64,000 nucleotides of DNA from Pseudoalteromonas sp. UG3-2 (GCF_037120705.1 NZ_JAWLJU010000002.1:124001-188000); one strand, 5' to 3'. Counted from the first letter of the stretch, positions 52,007 to 62,309 are shown. Notes: generated from the letters alone by a model not told the origin. Numbers and translations: made by a program.

Positions 52007-54100
52007 CTAAAAGCGACCAATCAAGGATAGCTTGGCATGGAGCGGCTCACCGACGCTTGCTTGGTGCGTAGAGTGGGCACTGGGGAAGTAGAGCTTATCG
52101 GTTAGGTTTTGAATATTTAACTGCACTCGTAAGTCGTTTGAGACGTCGTAATAAGCGACAGCATCGAAACGCGTGTAGCTCGGCAATATGGCGTTGTTGC
52201 CATTATCAATATAGCTTTGGCCTTGGTAGGTAGCCCCTAGACCAACACCTAACACGGCATTTATCTGGTAATTAGTCCACACCGAGAAGGTGTTTTCAGG
52301 CAACTCTCGGGGCGTTCTGCCGGTAGGCCCATTGCGGTCAACAATTTCACCCTCTAGATAGCTGTAGTTGACAGAAAGGCGCCAGTCATCGCTAATGGTG
52401 CCGGTCAGTTGCAGTTCAACACCCGAAATCTCTGAATCAATGACATCCAGGGTTTCGGGGTCGTTATCGGCAACCTGCGGTGAACTTTGCTCATTTTCAA
52501 ATAGGGCGGCGGTAAAGCTCAGGCCAGAGTCAAAGTTCCACTTCAACCCGATTTCTTGGTTGGAGTAAGTGTCTGGGTCTAGCTGATTATTATTGCCATT
52601 GATATTGGCATATTGCTCACCGCTTCGTGGCAAGAAGGACTCACTGTAGCTGGCATAAACGGAGACGTTTTCCATCGGTTTGTAGATAAGCCCAGCACGG
52701 GGAGAGATCTCTTCATCTTTTCGGCTGCGGGTTTCAAGCACCGTGGGCATGGCATTGAATACCTCGATATCAAAGCTATCGAAGCGCGCGCCTAAGACAA
52801 TATCAAATTGTTCGGTGATGGCAATTTCATCTTGCAGATAAAAAGAGAAGACATCGAGGTTGACGCGGGTGTCATCATTTAAATCGCTAAAGCCTGTGGT
52901 AAATGCCACCTCATTTGCATTGGTTCCTGCAAAAGCGTTAAAGTCGAGTGGTCGCTCAACATTGAAGCGCTCTTTATCGGAGTTTGTGGTACTGAACACC
53001 GGGTTAAAGCGGTTTTGGTCTGAGTTAGTTTGGATCCATTCACTGCCGACAATAATGGTATGTTCTATATCGCCTGTTTGTAATTCTGCAATGAGGTTAC
53101 CTGAGAGAATGAAGTTGTCACGTACGGTTTCATCAATATAACCATCTAACTCAACAATGTTGCTTACTGGGTCGTAATCGCTAGCATAAAAGTTAGCATA
53201 CACTTTATCGTAGTCACCATAAAAGGCATTGAGATTACCCTTGATGTTATCGCTGAACTGATGGCTAAGGTTGGCGCGCAAAGTGTGGGCGTCTAATTGA
53301 TGATAATTGTTTTGCGGATCGGCAAAAACAATATTATTTAATGCCACCACGGGGCGACCATTTTCAGCGGTTGGAATACCGCGGTCGATGAAGCGTTCAT
53401 GGTTAATGTATTCATAACTCAGGTCGAGCAAGGTGGTGTCGTTGAGTTCAAAGTGCATGGTGGGGTTCACACCCAAGCGCTCACCGTCGTAAAAGTCTCT
53501 GTCTCCCTCTATTTGCTGATACATGGCATTCATTCGTAATGCCGAGTTTTGTGAGGTCATGGTGTTTATGTCGACTTGACCGTTAACGCCACCAAAGCTA
53601 TCAACAGAAGTGTTAAAGCCGACGAATTGAGTATCTAACTGGGCTTTTTTTGATACTCGATTAATTATCCCGCCAGTACCACCGCGACCAAATAATAGCG
53701 CATTCGGGCCCCGTAATACCTCTACTTGCTCAACATTGTACAAAGCACGGTAATACTGCACATCGTCACGATTACCATCGATGTAGAAATCGGCGGTAGA
53801 GCGCACACCACGAAATACCACAGCATCACGATGGCCTTCACCCTGAGAGTTATTTATGCCTGGAGTATAGTCAACAATGGCGCCAATGCTGGTGATGCCG
53901 CGTTGGGTAATTTCTTCCGCGGTCATAATAGATAAGCTTTGTGGCACATCAATAATAGGGGTAGGGGTTTTAACTGAATTGGACTTGTTGATAGATAAAT
54001 GTTGGCCTTCAACGGTAATCTTTTCTATGTCTTCTAAGTTAGCTAAAGCAGATTGGCTGATTGTTAGTGCAGCAGCTATACAGGTTAATGTAAACTTCAA
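52007..54100 (-). CDS. TonB-dependent siderophore receptor
   Basis: A 697-residue outer-membrane receptor: signal peptide (cleavage near SQSALA), TonB box-like IEKITVEGQ, a plug domain (VPQSLSIMTAEEITQRG, FRGVRSTADFYIDGNRDD, VEVLRGPNALLFGRGGTGGIINRVSK) and a 22-strand barrel ending in Phe. The plug pattern is that of the ferric-siderophore receptor family (Fiu/FhuE-like); the ligand cannot be told from sequence alone. A possible Fur box (AATGAGAGTGATT, 54187-54199) lies about 90 bp upstream. It is part of the insertion between ybaB and recR. Confidence 0.9.
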   Translation of the reverse strand: MKFTLTCIAAALTISQSALANLEDIEKITVEGQHLSINKSNSVKTPTPIIDVPQSLSIMTAEEITQRGITSIGAIVDYTPGINNSQGEGHRDAVVFRGVRSTADFYIDGNRDDVQYYRALYNVEQVEVLRGPNALLFGRGGTGGIINRVSKKAQLDTQFVGFNTSVDSFGGVNGQVDINTMTSQNSALRMNAMYQQIEGDRDFYDGERLGVNPTMHFELNDTTLLDLSYEYINHERFIDRGIPTAENGRPVVALNNIVFADPQNNYHQLDAHTLRANLSHQFSDNIKGNLNAFYGDYDKVYANFYASDYDPVSNIVELDGYIDETVRDNFILSGNLIAELQTGDIEHTIIVGSEWIQTNSDQNRFNPVFSTTNSDKERFNVERPLDFNAFAGTNANEVAFTTGFSDLNDDTRVNLDVFSFYLQDEIAITEQFDIVLGARFDSFDIEVFNAMPTVLETRSRKDEEISPRAGLIYKPMENVSVYASYSESFLPRSGEQYANINGNNNQLDPDTYSNQEIGLKWNFDSGLSFTAALFENEQSSPQVADNDPETLDVIDSEISGVELQLTGTISDDWRLSVNYSYLEGEIVDRNGPTGRTPRELPENTFSVWTNYQINAVLGVGLGATYQGQSYIDNGNNAILPSYTRFDAVAYYDVSNDLRVQLNIQNLTDKLYFPSAHSTHQASVGEPLHAKLSLIGRF

Positions 54101-54465
54101 AACTCAATCCTCAGTGGTTACTTCGAACATTATTAAGTAAAAAAACCGTATAGTAATACTGTCACTTGTTTAATTAAGATCATTCTAATGAGAGTGATTT
54201 TTATTTTTGTTCGCTAAAATATTAGGATCTGAAGCTGAAAAGTGTGACTGCGGCTGTGTATTTATTTTGGCAGCTGCGCCTAACTGTGGTGTTAGGCGCA
54301 GTTATAAGCGCATTGATTTTGTTGCGCCTAATAATAGTTGACGTGCTATTAGGTTAGCGTTGCTCTAGCTGAATAACGATAGTGCTAACAATTAATTAGC
54401 ACTAATAGTGGTTAGTTCGCGCTAATCTCACCATGACAATAAAACCATGGGGCAATTAGCAACGA
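54101..54465. other. Hairpin-rich intergenic region between receptor and M13 peptidase genes
   Basis: No gene in 365 bp. It holds a Fur-like imperfect palindrome (54187-54199), a perfect stem TGCGCCTAAC/GTTAGGCGCA (54275-54284 with 54291-54300), another GCGCCTAA at 54324, and a stem AGTGCTAA/TTAGCACT (54381-54388 with 54396-54403). The last or the first may terminate the M13 peptidase transcript on the minus strand. Confidence 0.5.
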
Positions 54466-56544
54466 TTACCAAATACGAACGCGGTCTTCAGGTGCTAAGT
54501 ACAACTTATCTCCAGGCTTAACATCGAACGCTTTGTACCAAGCATCGTGGTTACGTGGTGCTAAAGCTCTATATCGCCCAGGAGCGTGGGTACCAGCACG
54601 AAGCTGATTGAGCATACTTTGTTCGGTACGTTTTTCTTTCCATACTTGCGCCCATGCTAAGAAAAAGCGTTGGTCACCGGTAAGGCCGTCAATAATTGGT
54701 GCTTCTTTGCCACCTAAGCTTAACTTGTAGGCATGATATGCCATTGCCAAGCCACCGACATCACCAATGTTTTCACCTAAGCTGTTGCGGCCATTAACAA
54801 AGTTACCTTCGATTGGTTCATATTGACTGTATTGAGCCGCAAGTTTATCTGCTTTTTCTTCAAATGCAGCGCGGTCAGCATCACTCCACCAATTACGTTG
54901 AACACCAGAGGCGTCTGACTTCGAGCCTTGGTCATCAAACCCGTGTCCCATTTCATGGCCTATCACGGCACCAATACCACCGTAGTTGACGGCAGGATCC
55001 GCATTTGGATCGAAAAATGGAGGTTGTAAAATTGCGGCAGGGAACACGATTTCATTAAATGAGCTATTGTAATAAGCATTCACACGTTGTGGTGTCATTC
55101 CCCAACGGTTACGATCGGTTTTTTCTAGCTCTTTGGCAACACTTTCATTGCGGAAAAACGTTCTTAAGTTCTTAACATTAGACATTAAATCATCATCAGT
55201 TAATGTTAAGCCAGCAAATGACTGCCACTCATCAGGGTAACCAATTTTAGGAGTGAAGGCAGCAAGTTTCTCTTGCGCATTGACCTTAGTTTCTTCTCCC
55301 ATCCAATCTAAGTTTTCAATTCTTTCGCCTAAAGCTTTACGTAAATTCTCTACCAGCTCAGACATCTGTTGCTTTGAAGACTCAGGGAAGTAGCGATCTA
55401 CATACACTTTACCGATAGCAAAACCTAGAGACTGAGTACCTGACATTGCACTTATTGCGCGTTTCCAACGATCGCGAGGTTGTTGCTGTCCACTTAAGTG
55501 CTTACCATAAAACGCAAAGTTAGTGTTAAAAACGTCTTCTGATAACAATGAAGCGTTACCACTTAGGGCATGGTATGCCAAATAATCTTTCCATACGTTT
55601 ATGTCTTCAGAGTTAATAAGCTTAATCATTGCTCTGATCGGCTCAGGTTGCGCCATATTCAGCTGTGGGACTTTGTAACCCGTTTGCTGGAAGTATAAAT
55701 CCCAATTAAAGCCGGGGTATTGAGCATCTAAGTTTTCACGTTTGATTTGATTTAAGGTTAGATCTCGGTTTCTTCGCTTTTCTCGTGGCCAATGGCCTGC
55801 AGCTATTTTAGTTTCAAGTGCCAAAATGGACTCTGCACGCTCCATAGCCTTATCTTTGCCGATAATTTTCAGCATGTCAGCAATGTGCTTAACATACTCT
55901 GCACGGGTTTTGACAAAACGCTCAGCATCCTCTAAATAAAATGAACGGTCTGGAAGGCCTAATCCACCAGCCCCCATAGACATTTCGTATTTATTCGGGT
56001 CTAAACGGTTGAACCACATTCCACCGCCAATTGGCGACTTAACACCGGTGAGCCAAGATTCTCCGAATACTTTTGTTAGGCCATCAGTATCTGTGATGGC
56101 ATCGATTTCTTGTAGCAGTGGCTCGATGGGTTTAGTGCCTAATTTATTTAACCTTTCAACGTCCATATAGGCGTTGTAGAAATCAGCAATAAGCTGTTGC
56201 TCTTCATTTAGGTCTTTAGCATTAGCGATTTCTTCAACGATAGTTTTAACCTGTTCCTCGCTGCGCTCAGCTAACGCTGAGAAAGCACCAAATCGTGTTT
56301 TGTCCGCTGGCATTTTATAGTTTTCATACCAAGTGCCGCTGGCATACATAAAAAAGTCGTCGCCAGGCTTAACACTTTCATCACGAGCAGACAGGTCAAC
56401 TCCAAAAGTGCCCAGTTCTGCTTGTGGGCTATCTGTTTTAGCCGCAACTTTTTCAACTTCACTACTGTTGTCATTAATACTTGGTTCACTGCAACCGCTT
56501 AACATCAAGGCTGCTAATGAACTTGCTATAATTGTTTTTTTCAT
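54466..56544 (-). CDS. M13 family (neprilysin/PepO-like) zinc metallopeptidase lipoprotein
   Basis: A 692-residue lipoprotein with lipobox LMLSGC (Cys near residue 18). The zinc motif HExxH is in GAVIGHEMGHGFDDQGSKSDASG, the third zinc ligand in NIGDVGGLAMAYHAYK, and the NAYYNSSFNEIVFPAAIL substrate segment precedes it. It should cut small peptides in the periplasm or at the surface. The C-terminus ends DRVRIW, as in the family. It is monocistronic and part of the ybaB-recR insertion. Confidence 0.93.
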   Translation of the reverse strand: MKKTIIASSLAALMLSGCSEPSINDNSSEVEKVAAKTDSPQAELGTFGVDLSARDESVKPGDDFFMYASGTWYENYKMPADKTRFGAFSALAERSEEQVKTIVEEIANAKDLNEEQQLIADFYNAYMDVERLNKLGTKPIEPLLQEIDAITDTDGLTKVFGESWLTGVKSPIGGGMWFNRLDPNKYEMSMGAGGLGLPDRSFYLEDAERFVKTRAEYVKHIADMLKIIGKDKAMERAESILALETKIAAGHWPREKRRNRDLTLNQIKRENLDAQYPGFNWDLYFQQTGYKVPQLNMAQPEPIRAMIKLINSEDINVWKDYLAYHALSGNASLLSEDVFNTNFAFYGKHLSGQQQPRDRWKRAISAMSGTQSLGFAIGKVYVDRYFPESSKQQMSELVENLRKALGERIENLDWMGEETKVNAQEKLAAFTPKIGYPDEWQSFAGLTLTDDDLMSNVKNLRTFFRNESVAKELEKTDRNRWGMTPQRVNAYYNSSFNEIVFPAAILQPPFFDPNADPAVNYGGIGAVIGHEMGHGFDDQGSKSDASGVQRNWWSDADRAAFEEKADKLAAQYSQYEPIEGNFVNGRNSLGENIGDVGGLAMAYHAYKLSLGGKEAPIIDGLTGDQRFFLAWAQVWKEKRTEQSMLNQLRAGTHAPGRYRALAPRNHDAWYKAFDVKPGDKLYLAPEDRVRIW

Positions 56545-56797
56545 TACTTTTCTCTAGTTATAGATATCATCAATCATTTGCGGCAAGATAATCCTGCCCA
56601 TGCTCTATGATTCTTAAATTAATTAGGTACTAACTCAACTTTTTACGGTGAATGAATGGTAGATGGTTCAGGCTGTAGCTTGTAGCGAGTGTAGAGTTGG
56701 TAAATACACCGGGCTTTTATTCAACGCAAAGATCCCTTATTATTTCGCCATAATCAGAAATAGGTGATCAGTCGATGCCTGTAATAGAAGTAACTTT

Positions 56798-57400
56798 ATG
56801 CAATTATCTCCAAGTTTAACTGCGCTAATCGAAGCGTTACGCTGTTTACCTGGTATTGGGCCTAAATCGGCGCAACGGATCGCTTTTCATTTGCTTGAAC
56901 GTGATAGAGACGGCGGTAGTCAATTAGGACAATGTTTGTCACACGCGATGCAAGCTGTAGGGCATTGCAGCAGTTGCCGGACGTTTAGCGAAGTAGAAAC
57001 CTGTGATATTTGTCAGAGCGTTAAGCGTCAAGACACTGGGCTATTGTGTGTGGTTGAGTCGCCCACCGATGTTCTTGCCATTGAACAAACCGGACAATAT
57101 AACGGCTTATATTTTGTGCTCATGGGGCATCTTTCCCCTTTGGATGGCATTGGCCCCAATGAAATTGGTTTAGATATTCTAGAAAGCAAACTCAGTGCAG
57201 GTGAGATAAAGGAAGTAATACTCGCCACGAATCCAACGGTTGAAGGCGAAGCGACTGCTCACTATATCTCTGAGCTATGCGATAAATACCAAGTCGATGC
57301 GTCACGTATTGCCCATGGCATGCCAGTGGGAGGGGAACTGGACTTGGTCGACGGCATGACATTGATGCATGCTTTTAGCGGCCGTAAAAAGTTGTCTTAA
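56798..57400 (+). CDS. recR: Recombination mediator RecR
   Basis: A 200-residue protein of normal length: helix-hairpin-helix ([18 protein letters not shown]), four-Cys zinc finger ([16 protein letters not shown]) and Toprim domain ([39 protein letters not shown]). With RecF/RecO it loads RecA at gaps. It usually follows ybaB directly; here 11 kb intervene, so it must have its own promoter in the 250 bp upstream. Confidence 0.96.
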   Translation: MQLSPSLTALIEALRCLPGIGPKSAQRIAFHLLERDRDGGSQLGQCLSHAMQAVGHCSSCRTFSEVETCDICQSVKRQDTGLLCVVESPTDVLAIEQTGQYNGLYFVLMGHLSPLDGIGPNEIGLDILESKLSAGEIKEVILATNPTVEGEATAHYISELCDKYQVDASRIAHGMPVGGELDLVDGMTLMHAFSGRKKLS

Positions 57401-57472
57401 GCCCACTTCATGACTTCGCTCTACTTAACTAAGCAAAAGTAGGGCGAATTGCTAAAAATTAGCACTGTCCCT

Positions 57473-57501
57473 CTTGAATCCTTTTTCTCCCTCCCCCATA
57501 T
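57473..57501 (+). promoter_or_regulatory. Heat-shock (sigma-32) promoter of htpG
   Basis: CTTGAA (57473-57478), a 15-bp spacer and CCCCATAT (57494-57501) match the sigma-32 consensus (CTTGAAA, 11-16 bp, CCCCATnT) almost perfectly. It lies 61 bp before the htpG start codon. Confidence 0.87.
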
Positions 57502-57562
57502 AGCAAGCATATTCAGGTTTTGTTTATACAAACTGCACTAATTGCTTATATTGGAGAGAACA

Positions 57563-59476
57563 ATGTCCGCAGCTCAAAAAGAAACATTAGGCTTTCAAAC
57601 AGAAGTCAAACAACTATTAAACCTAATGATCCACTCTTTGTACTCAAACAAAGAGATCTTTTTACGCGAATTGGTATCTAACGCATCCGATGCGGCCGAC
57701 AAACTACGTTATCTAGCACTGCAAAACGGTGACCTTTATGAAGGTGACGCCGATTTACGTGTACGTATCAGCGTTGATAAAGACGCTAAAACTGTGACCA
57801 TCGCTGATAATGGTATCGGCATGACGCGCGATGAGGTGATAAGCTCACTGGGCACCATTGCAAAGTCGGGCACAGCTGAGTTTTTCAAAAACTTAACCGG
57901 CGATCAGGCGAAAGATTCACAGCTCATTGGTCAGTTTGGTGTGGGTTTTTATTCTGCATTTATCGTGGCAGACAAAGTCACTGTTCGTACTCGTAAAGCG
58001 GGTGAAAAACACGCCATTGAGTGGGAATCACAAGGCGAAGGCGAGTTCACCATCGCCGACATCGACAAGCCTGAGCGCGGTACTGAAATCACGCTACACC
58101 TTCGTGATGACGAAACAGAGTTTTTAGAGTCTTACCGTCTGCGCGGTATTGTGACTAAGTATTCAGATCACATCTCCATTCCGGTTGAACTATACAAAGA
58201 GCCAGTCCCTGAGTCTGAAGGGCCTGACGGTGAAAAGATTGAAGCACAACCAGGTGAGTGGGAAGCCATCAACAAAGCGACTGCACTTTGGACGCGCGAC
58301 AAATCTGAGATCAGCGAAGAAGAATACAAAGAATTCTACAAGCATGTGGGCCATGATTGGGAAGAGCCACTGACTTGGGCACATAACAAAGTAGAAGGTA
58401 AGACTGAATACACCAGCTTGTTATATATCCCAAAAAAAGCGCCGTTTGATTTATACAATCGCGAGCGCCAATCAGGTCTTAAGCTTTACGTGCAGCGTGT
58501 GTTCATCATGGATGACGCCGAGCAGTTTATGCCAAGCTACCTGCGCTTTGTGAAAGGCTTACTAGATTCTAATGATCTACCGTTAAATGTATCTCGTGAA
58601 ATTCTGCAAGATAACAAGATCACTCAAGCGATCCGTAAAGGCTGTACTTCACGGGTATTAAAAATGCTTGATCGCATGGGCAAAAATAAGCCTGAAGACT
58701 ACCAAGTATTTTGGAATGAGTTTGGTAATGTGATCAAAGAAGGCCCAGCAGAAGATATGGCCAACAAAGACGCCATTGCGAAATTATTGCGTTTCAGCTC
58801 GACTCACACAGACGAAGCAACTCAAAATGTCTCGCTGGAGCAATACATTGAGCGCATGAAAGAAGGTCAAGATAAAATTTACTATGTGGTTGCAGACAGC
58901 TTTGAAGCAGCGAAGAATTCACCGCACTTAGAAATCTTCCGTAAGAAAGGCATCGAAGTATTACTGCTAAGCGACCGTGTTGATGAGTGGATGATGAGCC
59001 ACCTCACTGAATTTGAAGAAAAACAAATTCAATCCATTACGCGTGGTGATTTAGACCTTGGCGACATGGACGATGAGGAAACCAAAAAAGCTCAAGAAGA
59101 AAGTGAAAAAGAAGTCGAAGGCTTAATTGAACGCGTTAAATCAGTGCTAGGTGAAAAAGTCAAAGAAGTGCGCTTTACTCATCGTTTAACGGATTCTCCT
59201 GCGTGTGTTGTTGCCGACGACCACGACATGAGTTCGCAAATGCAAAAACTTATGGAGCAGGTTGGTCAAGCGGTGCCAGAAGCCAAGCCGGTATTTGAGC
59301 TAAACCCAGAGCACCAGTTAGTGAAGCACTTGAATGTGGAGCAAGACGAAGATAAGTTTGCCCAGTGGTCGGAAGTATTATTAGACCAAGCTATGTTGGC
59401 GGAGCGCGGTAGCTTAAAAGACCCAGCTGGCTTCGTTAGTCGCCTGAATAAGTTGATGCTTGATTTAAATAAGTAA
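57563..59476 (+). CDS. htpG: Hsp90 chaperone HtpG
   Basis: A 637-residue Hsp90 with ATP-binding motifs [41 protein letters not shown] and [15 protein letters not shown], a middle domain ([30 protein letters not shown] region) and a C-terminal dimerisation domain. I chose ATG 57563 ([28 protein letters not shown] upstream) over an in-frame start at 57542. It follows recR as in E. coli but has its own heat-shock promoter. Confidence 0.96.
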   Translation: MSAAQKETLGFQTEVKQLLNLMIHSLYSNKEIFLRELVSNASDAADKLRYLALQNGDLYEGDADLRVRISVDKDAKTVTIADNGIGMTRDEVISSLGTIAKSGTAEFFKNLTGDQAKDSQLIGQFGVGFYSAFIVADKVTVRTRKAGEKHAIEWESQGEGEFTIADIDKPERGTEITLHLRDDETEFLESYRLRGIVTKYSDHISIPVELYKEPVPESEGPDGEKIEAQPGEWEAINKATALWTRDKSEISEEEYKEFYKHVGHDWEEPLTWAHNKVEGKTEYTSLLYIPKKAPFDLYNRERQSGLKLYVQRVFIMDDAEQFMPSYLRFVKGLLDSNDLPLNVSREILQDNKITQAIRKGCTSRVLKMLDRMGKNKPEDYQVFWNEFGNVIKEGPAEDMANKDAIAKLLRFSSTHTDEATQNVSLEQYIERMKEGQDKIYYVVADSFEAAKNSPHLEIFRKKGIEVLLLSDRVDEWMMSHLTEFEEKQIQSITRGDLDLGDMDDEETKKAQEESEKEVEGLIERVKSVLGEKVKEVRFTHRLTDSPACVVADDHDMSSQMQKLMEQVGQAVPEAKPVFELNPEHQLVKHLNVEQDEDKFAQWSEVLLDQAMLAERGSLKDPAGFVSRLNKLMLDLNK

Positions 59477-59492
59477 GTTTATCAAGAGAGTT

Positions 59493-59528
59493 AAAAGCCA
59501 GTTGCAAGCATGCTTGCAACTGGCTTTT
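59493..59528. terminator. Bidirectional terminator between htpG and tpx
   Basis: A perfect 36-bp palindrome centred between 59510 and 59511: AAAAGCCAGTTGCAAGCA and its exact complement, with A's on the left and T's on the right. It serves both convergent genes. Confidence 0.92.
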
Positions 59529-59543
59529 TTATTGCTTGGTGAA

Positions 59544-60125
59544 TTATAGCTGCTCTAGGGCCTCTACTACCGGCTCATAGTCCGGCTCCTTTGAGAGGTT
59601 TTCTACCAGCTGCTTGTACACTACCTTATGGTCTTTATCGAGGACAAAAATAGCTCGGCTCAATAACCCCATATCTTTGATCAGTAAGCCATAATTTTCG
59701 CCAAACGAGTGCCATACAGAATCTGATAAGGTTTTTACTTTGTCGATATTTTCTGCTTTGCAGAAGCGTTTTTGCGCAAAAGGCAAGTCGGCGCTAATGG
59801 TGAGCATAGCGACATCGGGAAACTTGTCTGCCACCTGCTCGTTGAAATGCTTGGTTTGTAAACTGCAAGTGCCGGTATCTAAACTTGGCACTACGCTGAT
59901 TAACACTGCGCGACGCTCAAAGTCTGCCAAGGTGACTGGCGTGAAATCGGCATCAGCGACTTTGAAGTCTGGCGCAGGCTGACCTTGATTGACGCCGGAG
60001 CCAAGTAATACTACTGCTTTACCACCTGCTTTCACTTTACCAGCATCGAGAGTATTCTCTTGCAGGTCAAAGGCAAGCGCCGAGGCACTAATAAGACTAC
60101 TCGCTAACAATAGGGCTTTTAGCAT
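59544..60125 (-). CDS. tpx: Thiol peroxidase Tpx with signal peptide
   Basis: A 193-residue peroxiredoxin. The Tpx core has peroxidatic C87 in VPSLDTGTCSLQT and resolving C122 in AQKRFCKAENI, 35 residues apart as in the family (34 in E. coli). Before the core lies a hydrophobic signal peptide (MLKALLLASSLISASALA), which makes it about 26 residues longer than usual Tpx and predicts periplasmic location. It reduces alkyl hydroperoxides and hydrogen peroxide. It is monocistronic. Confidence 0.9.
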   Translation of the reverse strand: MLKALLLASSLISASALAFDLQENTLDAGKVKAGGKAVVLLGSGVNQGQPAPDFKVADADFTPVTLADFERRAVLISVVPSLDTGTCSLQTKHFNEQVADKFPDVAMLTISADLPFAQKRFCKAENIDKVKTLSDSVWHSFGENYGLLIKDMGLLSRAIFVLDKDHKVVYKQLVENLSKEPDYEPVVEALEQL

Positions 60126-60327
60126 AAAGTATTCCTTTTGAAGTTAACTTAATTTAATTGAGTGTATTATACTGACAGTAAGTAACCAAGCTTAAGCGAT
60201 ATTTAGATTGTCAATATTGATGTCTTTTATTAACATATGTCGCAATTTTGAGCTTTTATCTCACAATTATAACTAAAACTTCCCAACGATGTGCCGATAA
60301 GCATGGGAAATAGAAAAGAGAGCTTGT

Positions 60328-61332
60328 ATGTCAACACTAGTCCTGATCTGCGACGATTCAAAACTTGCCCGCCGCCAATTGGCCCGGTCACTGCCTGATG
60401 ATTGGGACATCAAGGTTGAGTTTGCTGAAAATGGTATTGAATGCATTGAACAAATTAAAGCACTCTCTCCTGAAATTCTGTTTCTTGATCTCAACATGCC
60501 GCAAATGGATGGTTATGGTGTACTCCAGGCCATTAATGAACAGGGCTTGTCTGTACTGACCGTAGTTGTATCCGGAGATATCCAGCCTAATGCCCACCAG
60601 CGGGTGATTGAATTGGGTGCCATTGATTTTATTCGCAAACCTTGCGATGCCGCTAAGCTTGCAGAGATTATTGAACATCATGGCATAAAAGATAAAGCCA
60701 TCCGTGAAAGCTTAGTCCATAAGTTAGGTGAGCAATTAGACCCAGAAGTACGTGATATCTATCAAGAGCTCACCAACGTTGCTATGGGTCAAGCCGGAGA
60801 CTTATTAGCGCGCCTACTTAACGTCTTTGTCGAGTTACCTATTCCCAATGTTAATGTCTTGGAAGTCAATGAGTTGCATATGGCCTTGCAAGCCATTGAC
60901 GCCAATGCCACCACGTCTGGCGTTTGCCAGGGATTCATCGGTGGCGGGGTGTCTGGTGAGGCATTGCTATTATTAAATGACTCAAGTTTCAAAGAAATTG
61001 CCTCGTTAATGAACTACCATGGAGAGCTCAACAACAAGGTTGAGCTGGAACTGCTAATGGACATTAGCAATATTTTGATTGGCGCAATATTAACCGGTTT
61101 ATCGAAACAGCTCGATATGTCTTTCAGTCAAGGGCACCCAGTTGTGCTTGGGCAGCATGCCGATGTCTCTGAGTTAGTTAAGGCGAATAAGTCGCGGTGG
61201 CAACGTACTTTAGCGATAGAAATTAGCTATGGAATAGAAGATCACAACATCAATTGCGATTTAATGTTACTGTTTACTGAGGATTCGCTGAAAACCTTGA
61301 AATATAAAGTAGCTTACTTATTGGATGATTAA
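60328..61332 (+). CDS. Response regulator fused to a CheC/CheX-like phosphatase domain
   Basis: A 334-residue protein. The N-terminal receiver domain (1-120) has acidic pocket DD (LVLICDDSK), phosphoacceptor Asp in EILFLDLNMPQMDG, Ser/Thr switch VVSGD and Lys in FIRKPCD. The C-terminal part (about 135-330) has the CheC/CheX-type helix pairs (YQELTNVAMGQAGDLLARLL and ELLMDISNILIGAI); the second has Asp where Glu is usual in the ExxN motif. Such proteins dephosphorylate response regulators such as CheY. It lies two bases ahead of a diguanylate cyclase gene, so the two form one signalling unit. Confidence 0.85.
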   Translation: MSTLVLICDDSKLARRQLARSLPDDWDIKVEFAENGIECIEQIKALSPEILFLDLNMPQMDGYGVLQAINEQGLSVLTVVVSGDIQPNAHQRVIELGAIDFIRKPCDAAKLAEIIEHHGIKDKAIRESLVHKLGEQLDPEVRDIYQELTNVAMGQAGDLLARLLNVFVELPIPNVNVLEVNELHMALQAIDANATTSGVCQGFIGGGVSGEALLLLNDSSFKEIASLMNYHGELNNKVELELLMDISNILIGAILTGLSKQLDMSFSQGHPVVLGQHADVSELVKANKSRWQRTLAIEISYGIEDHNINCDLMLLFTEDSLKTLKYKVAYLLDD

Positions 61333-61334
61333 CG

Positions 61335-62309
61335 ATGCCAGCAGCCGACTTTGATATGAATGAAATCCATTGGTTAATGGATATGTTTAACACCGTAGAT
61401 GTAGGCTTGGTGGTGCTCGATCGCGACTACAAAGTATGTATTTGGAATGGTTTTATGGAAAATCATTCTGGCTTATTGCCAAGCGCGGTAAAAGACAAAG
61501 AAGTGTTCGACTTATTTCCTGGCATAGATGAGCAGTGGTTTCGCTCCAAAGCCGAGCCGGTATTTGTACTGAAAAATCGCTCTTTTACTATATGGGAACA
61601 GCAACCGTATATTTTTCGCTTTAAAAACTACCGTCCCATCACTGGTAAAGCGGATTATATGTACCAAAACGCTACTTTTATTCCTCTCACCACAGTCACA
61701 GGCGACGTCGGCCATATTTGTGTGATCATTTATGATGTTACCGATGAGGCGGTAAATAAGCTGGAGCTCGAATCGTTAAACAAGCAGTTAGAAAAAATCA
61801 GCCGAACCGACAGCCTGACTCAACTGCATAACCGCGGTTTTTGGGAAGAAAGCCTAAAACAAGAGTTTAAACGTTTAAAACGTAATCAGGGCCAAAGTGC
61901 GCTGCTGATGTTCGACATTGATCACTTTAAACGCATTAATGATGAATATGGTCACAGTGGTGGCGACGAAGCGATCAGACACATTTCTGATCTACTGCGT
62001 AAAACTTTACGTGAAACCGACACGGCAGGGCGCTATGGCGGGGAAGAATTTGCCGTTACCTTACTTGATACCGATGAGCCAGGAGCACTTACCTTTGCTG
62101 AGCGACTACGTTGCTTAATTGAAAACTCTTCCATCTACTACGATGAGCAGCGCATTAAGATAACTGTAAGCCTGGGTGTTGCCGTGTACACCGATGCCTT
62201 TGACAAGCATGAGCAATGGATTGAAGCCGCCGATCAAGCGCTGTACGCATCGAAAGAAAATGGTCGTAACCAAGTCACGGTGTATTCGTCAAAGCTTGGT
62301 AATAAATAA
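61335..62309 (+). CDS. PAS-GGDEF diguanylate cyclase
   Basis: A 324-residue protein with a PAS-like domain (about 10-130: FNTVDVGLVVLDRDYKVCIWNGFMENHSG), a short coiled linker and a GGDEF domain (about 155-320). The active site is GGEEF in AGRYGGEEFAVTLLD and an RxxD inhibitory site (RETD) lies five residues before it, so the enzyme should be active and product-inhibited. It makes c-di-GMP. It is translationally adjacent to the receiver-CheC/X gene, which may control it or be its partner. Confidence 0.92.
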   Translation: MPAADFDMNEIHWLMDMFNTVDVGLVVLDRDYKVCIWNGFMENHSGLLPSAVKDKEVFDLFPGIDEQWFRSKAEPVFVLKNRSFTIWEQQPYIFRFKNYRPITGKADYMYQNATFIPLTTVTGDVGHICVIIYDVTDEAVNKLELESLNKQLEKISRTDSLTQLHNRGFWEESLKQEFKRLKRNQGQSALLMFDIDHFKRINDEYGHSGGDEAIRHISDLLRKTLRETDTAGRYGGEEFAVTLLDTDEPGALTFAERLRCLIENSSIYYDEQRIKITVSLGVAVYTDAFDKHEQWIEAADQALYASKENGRNQVTVYSSKLGNK

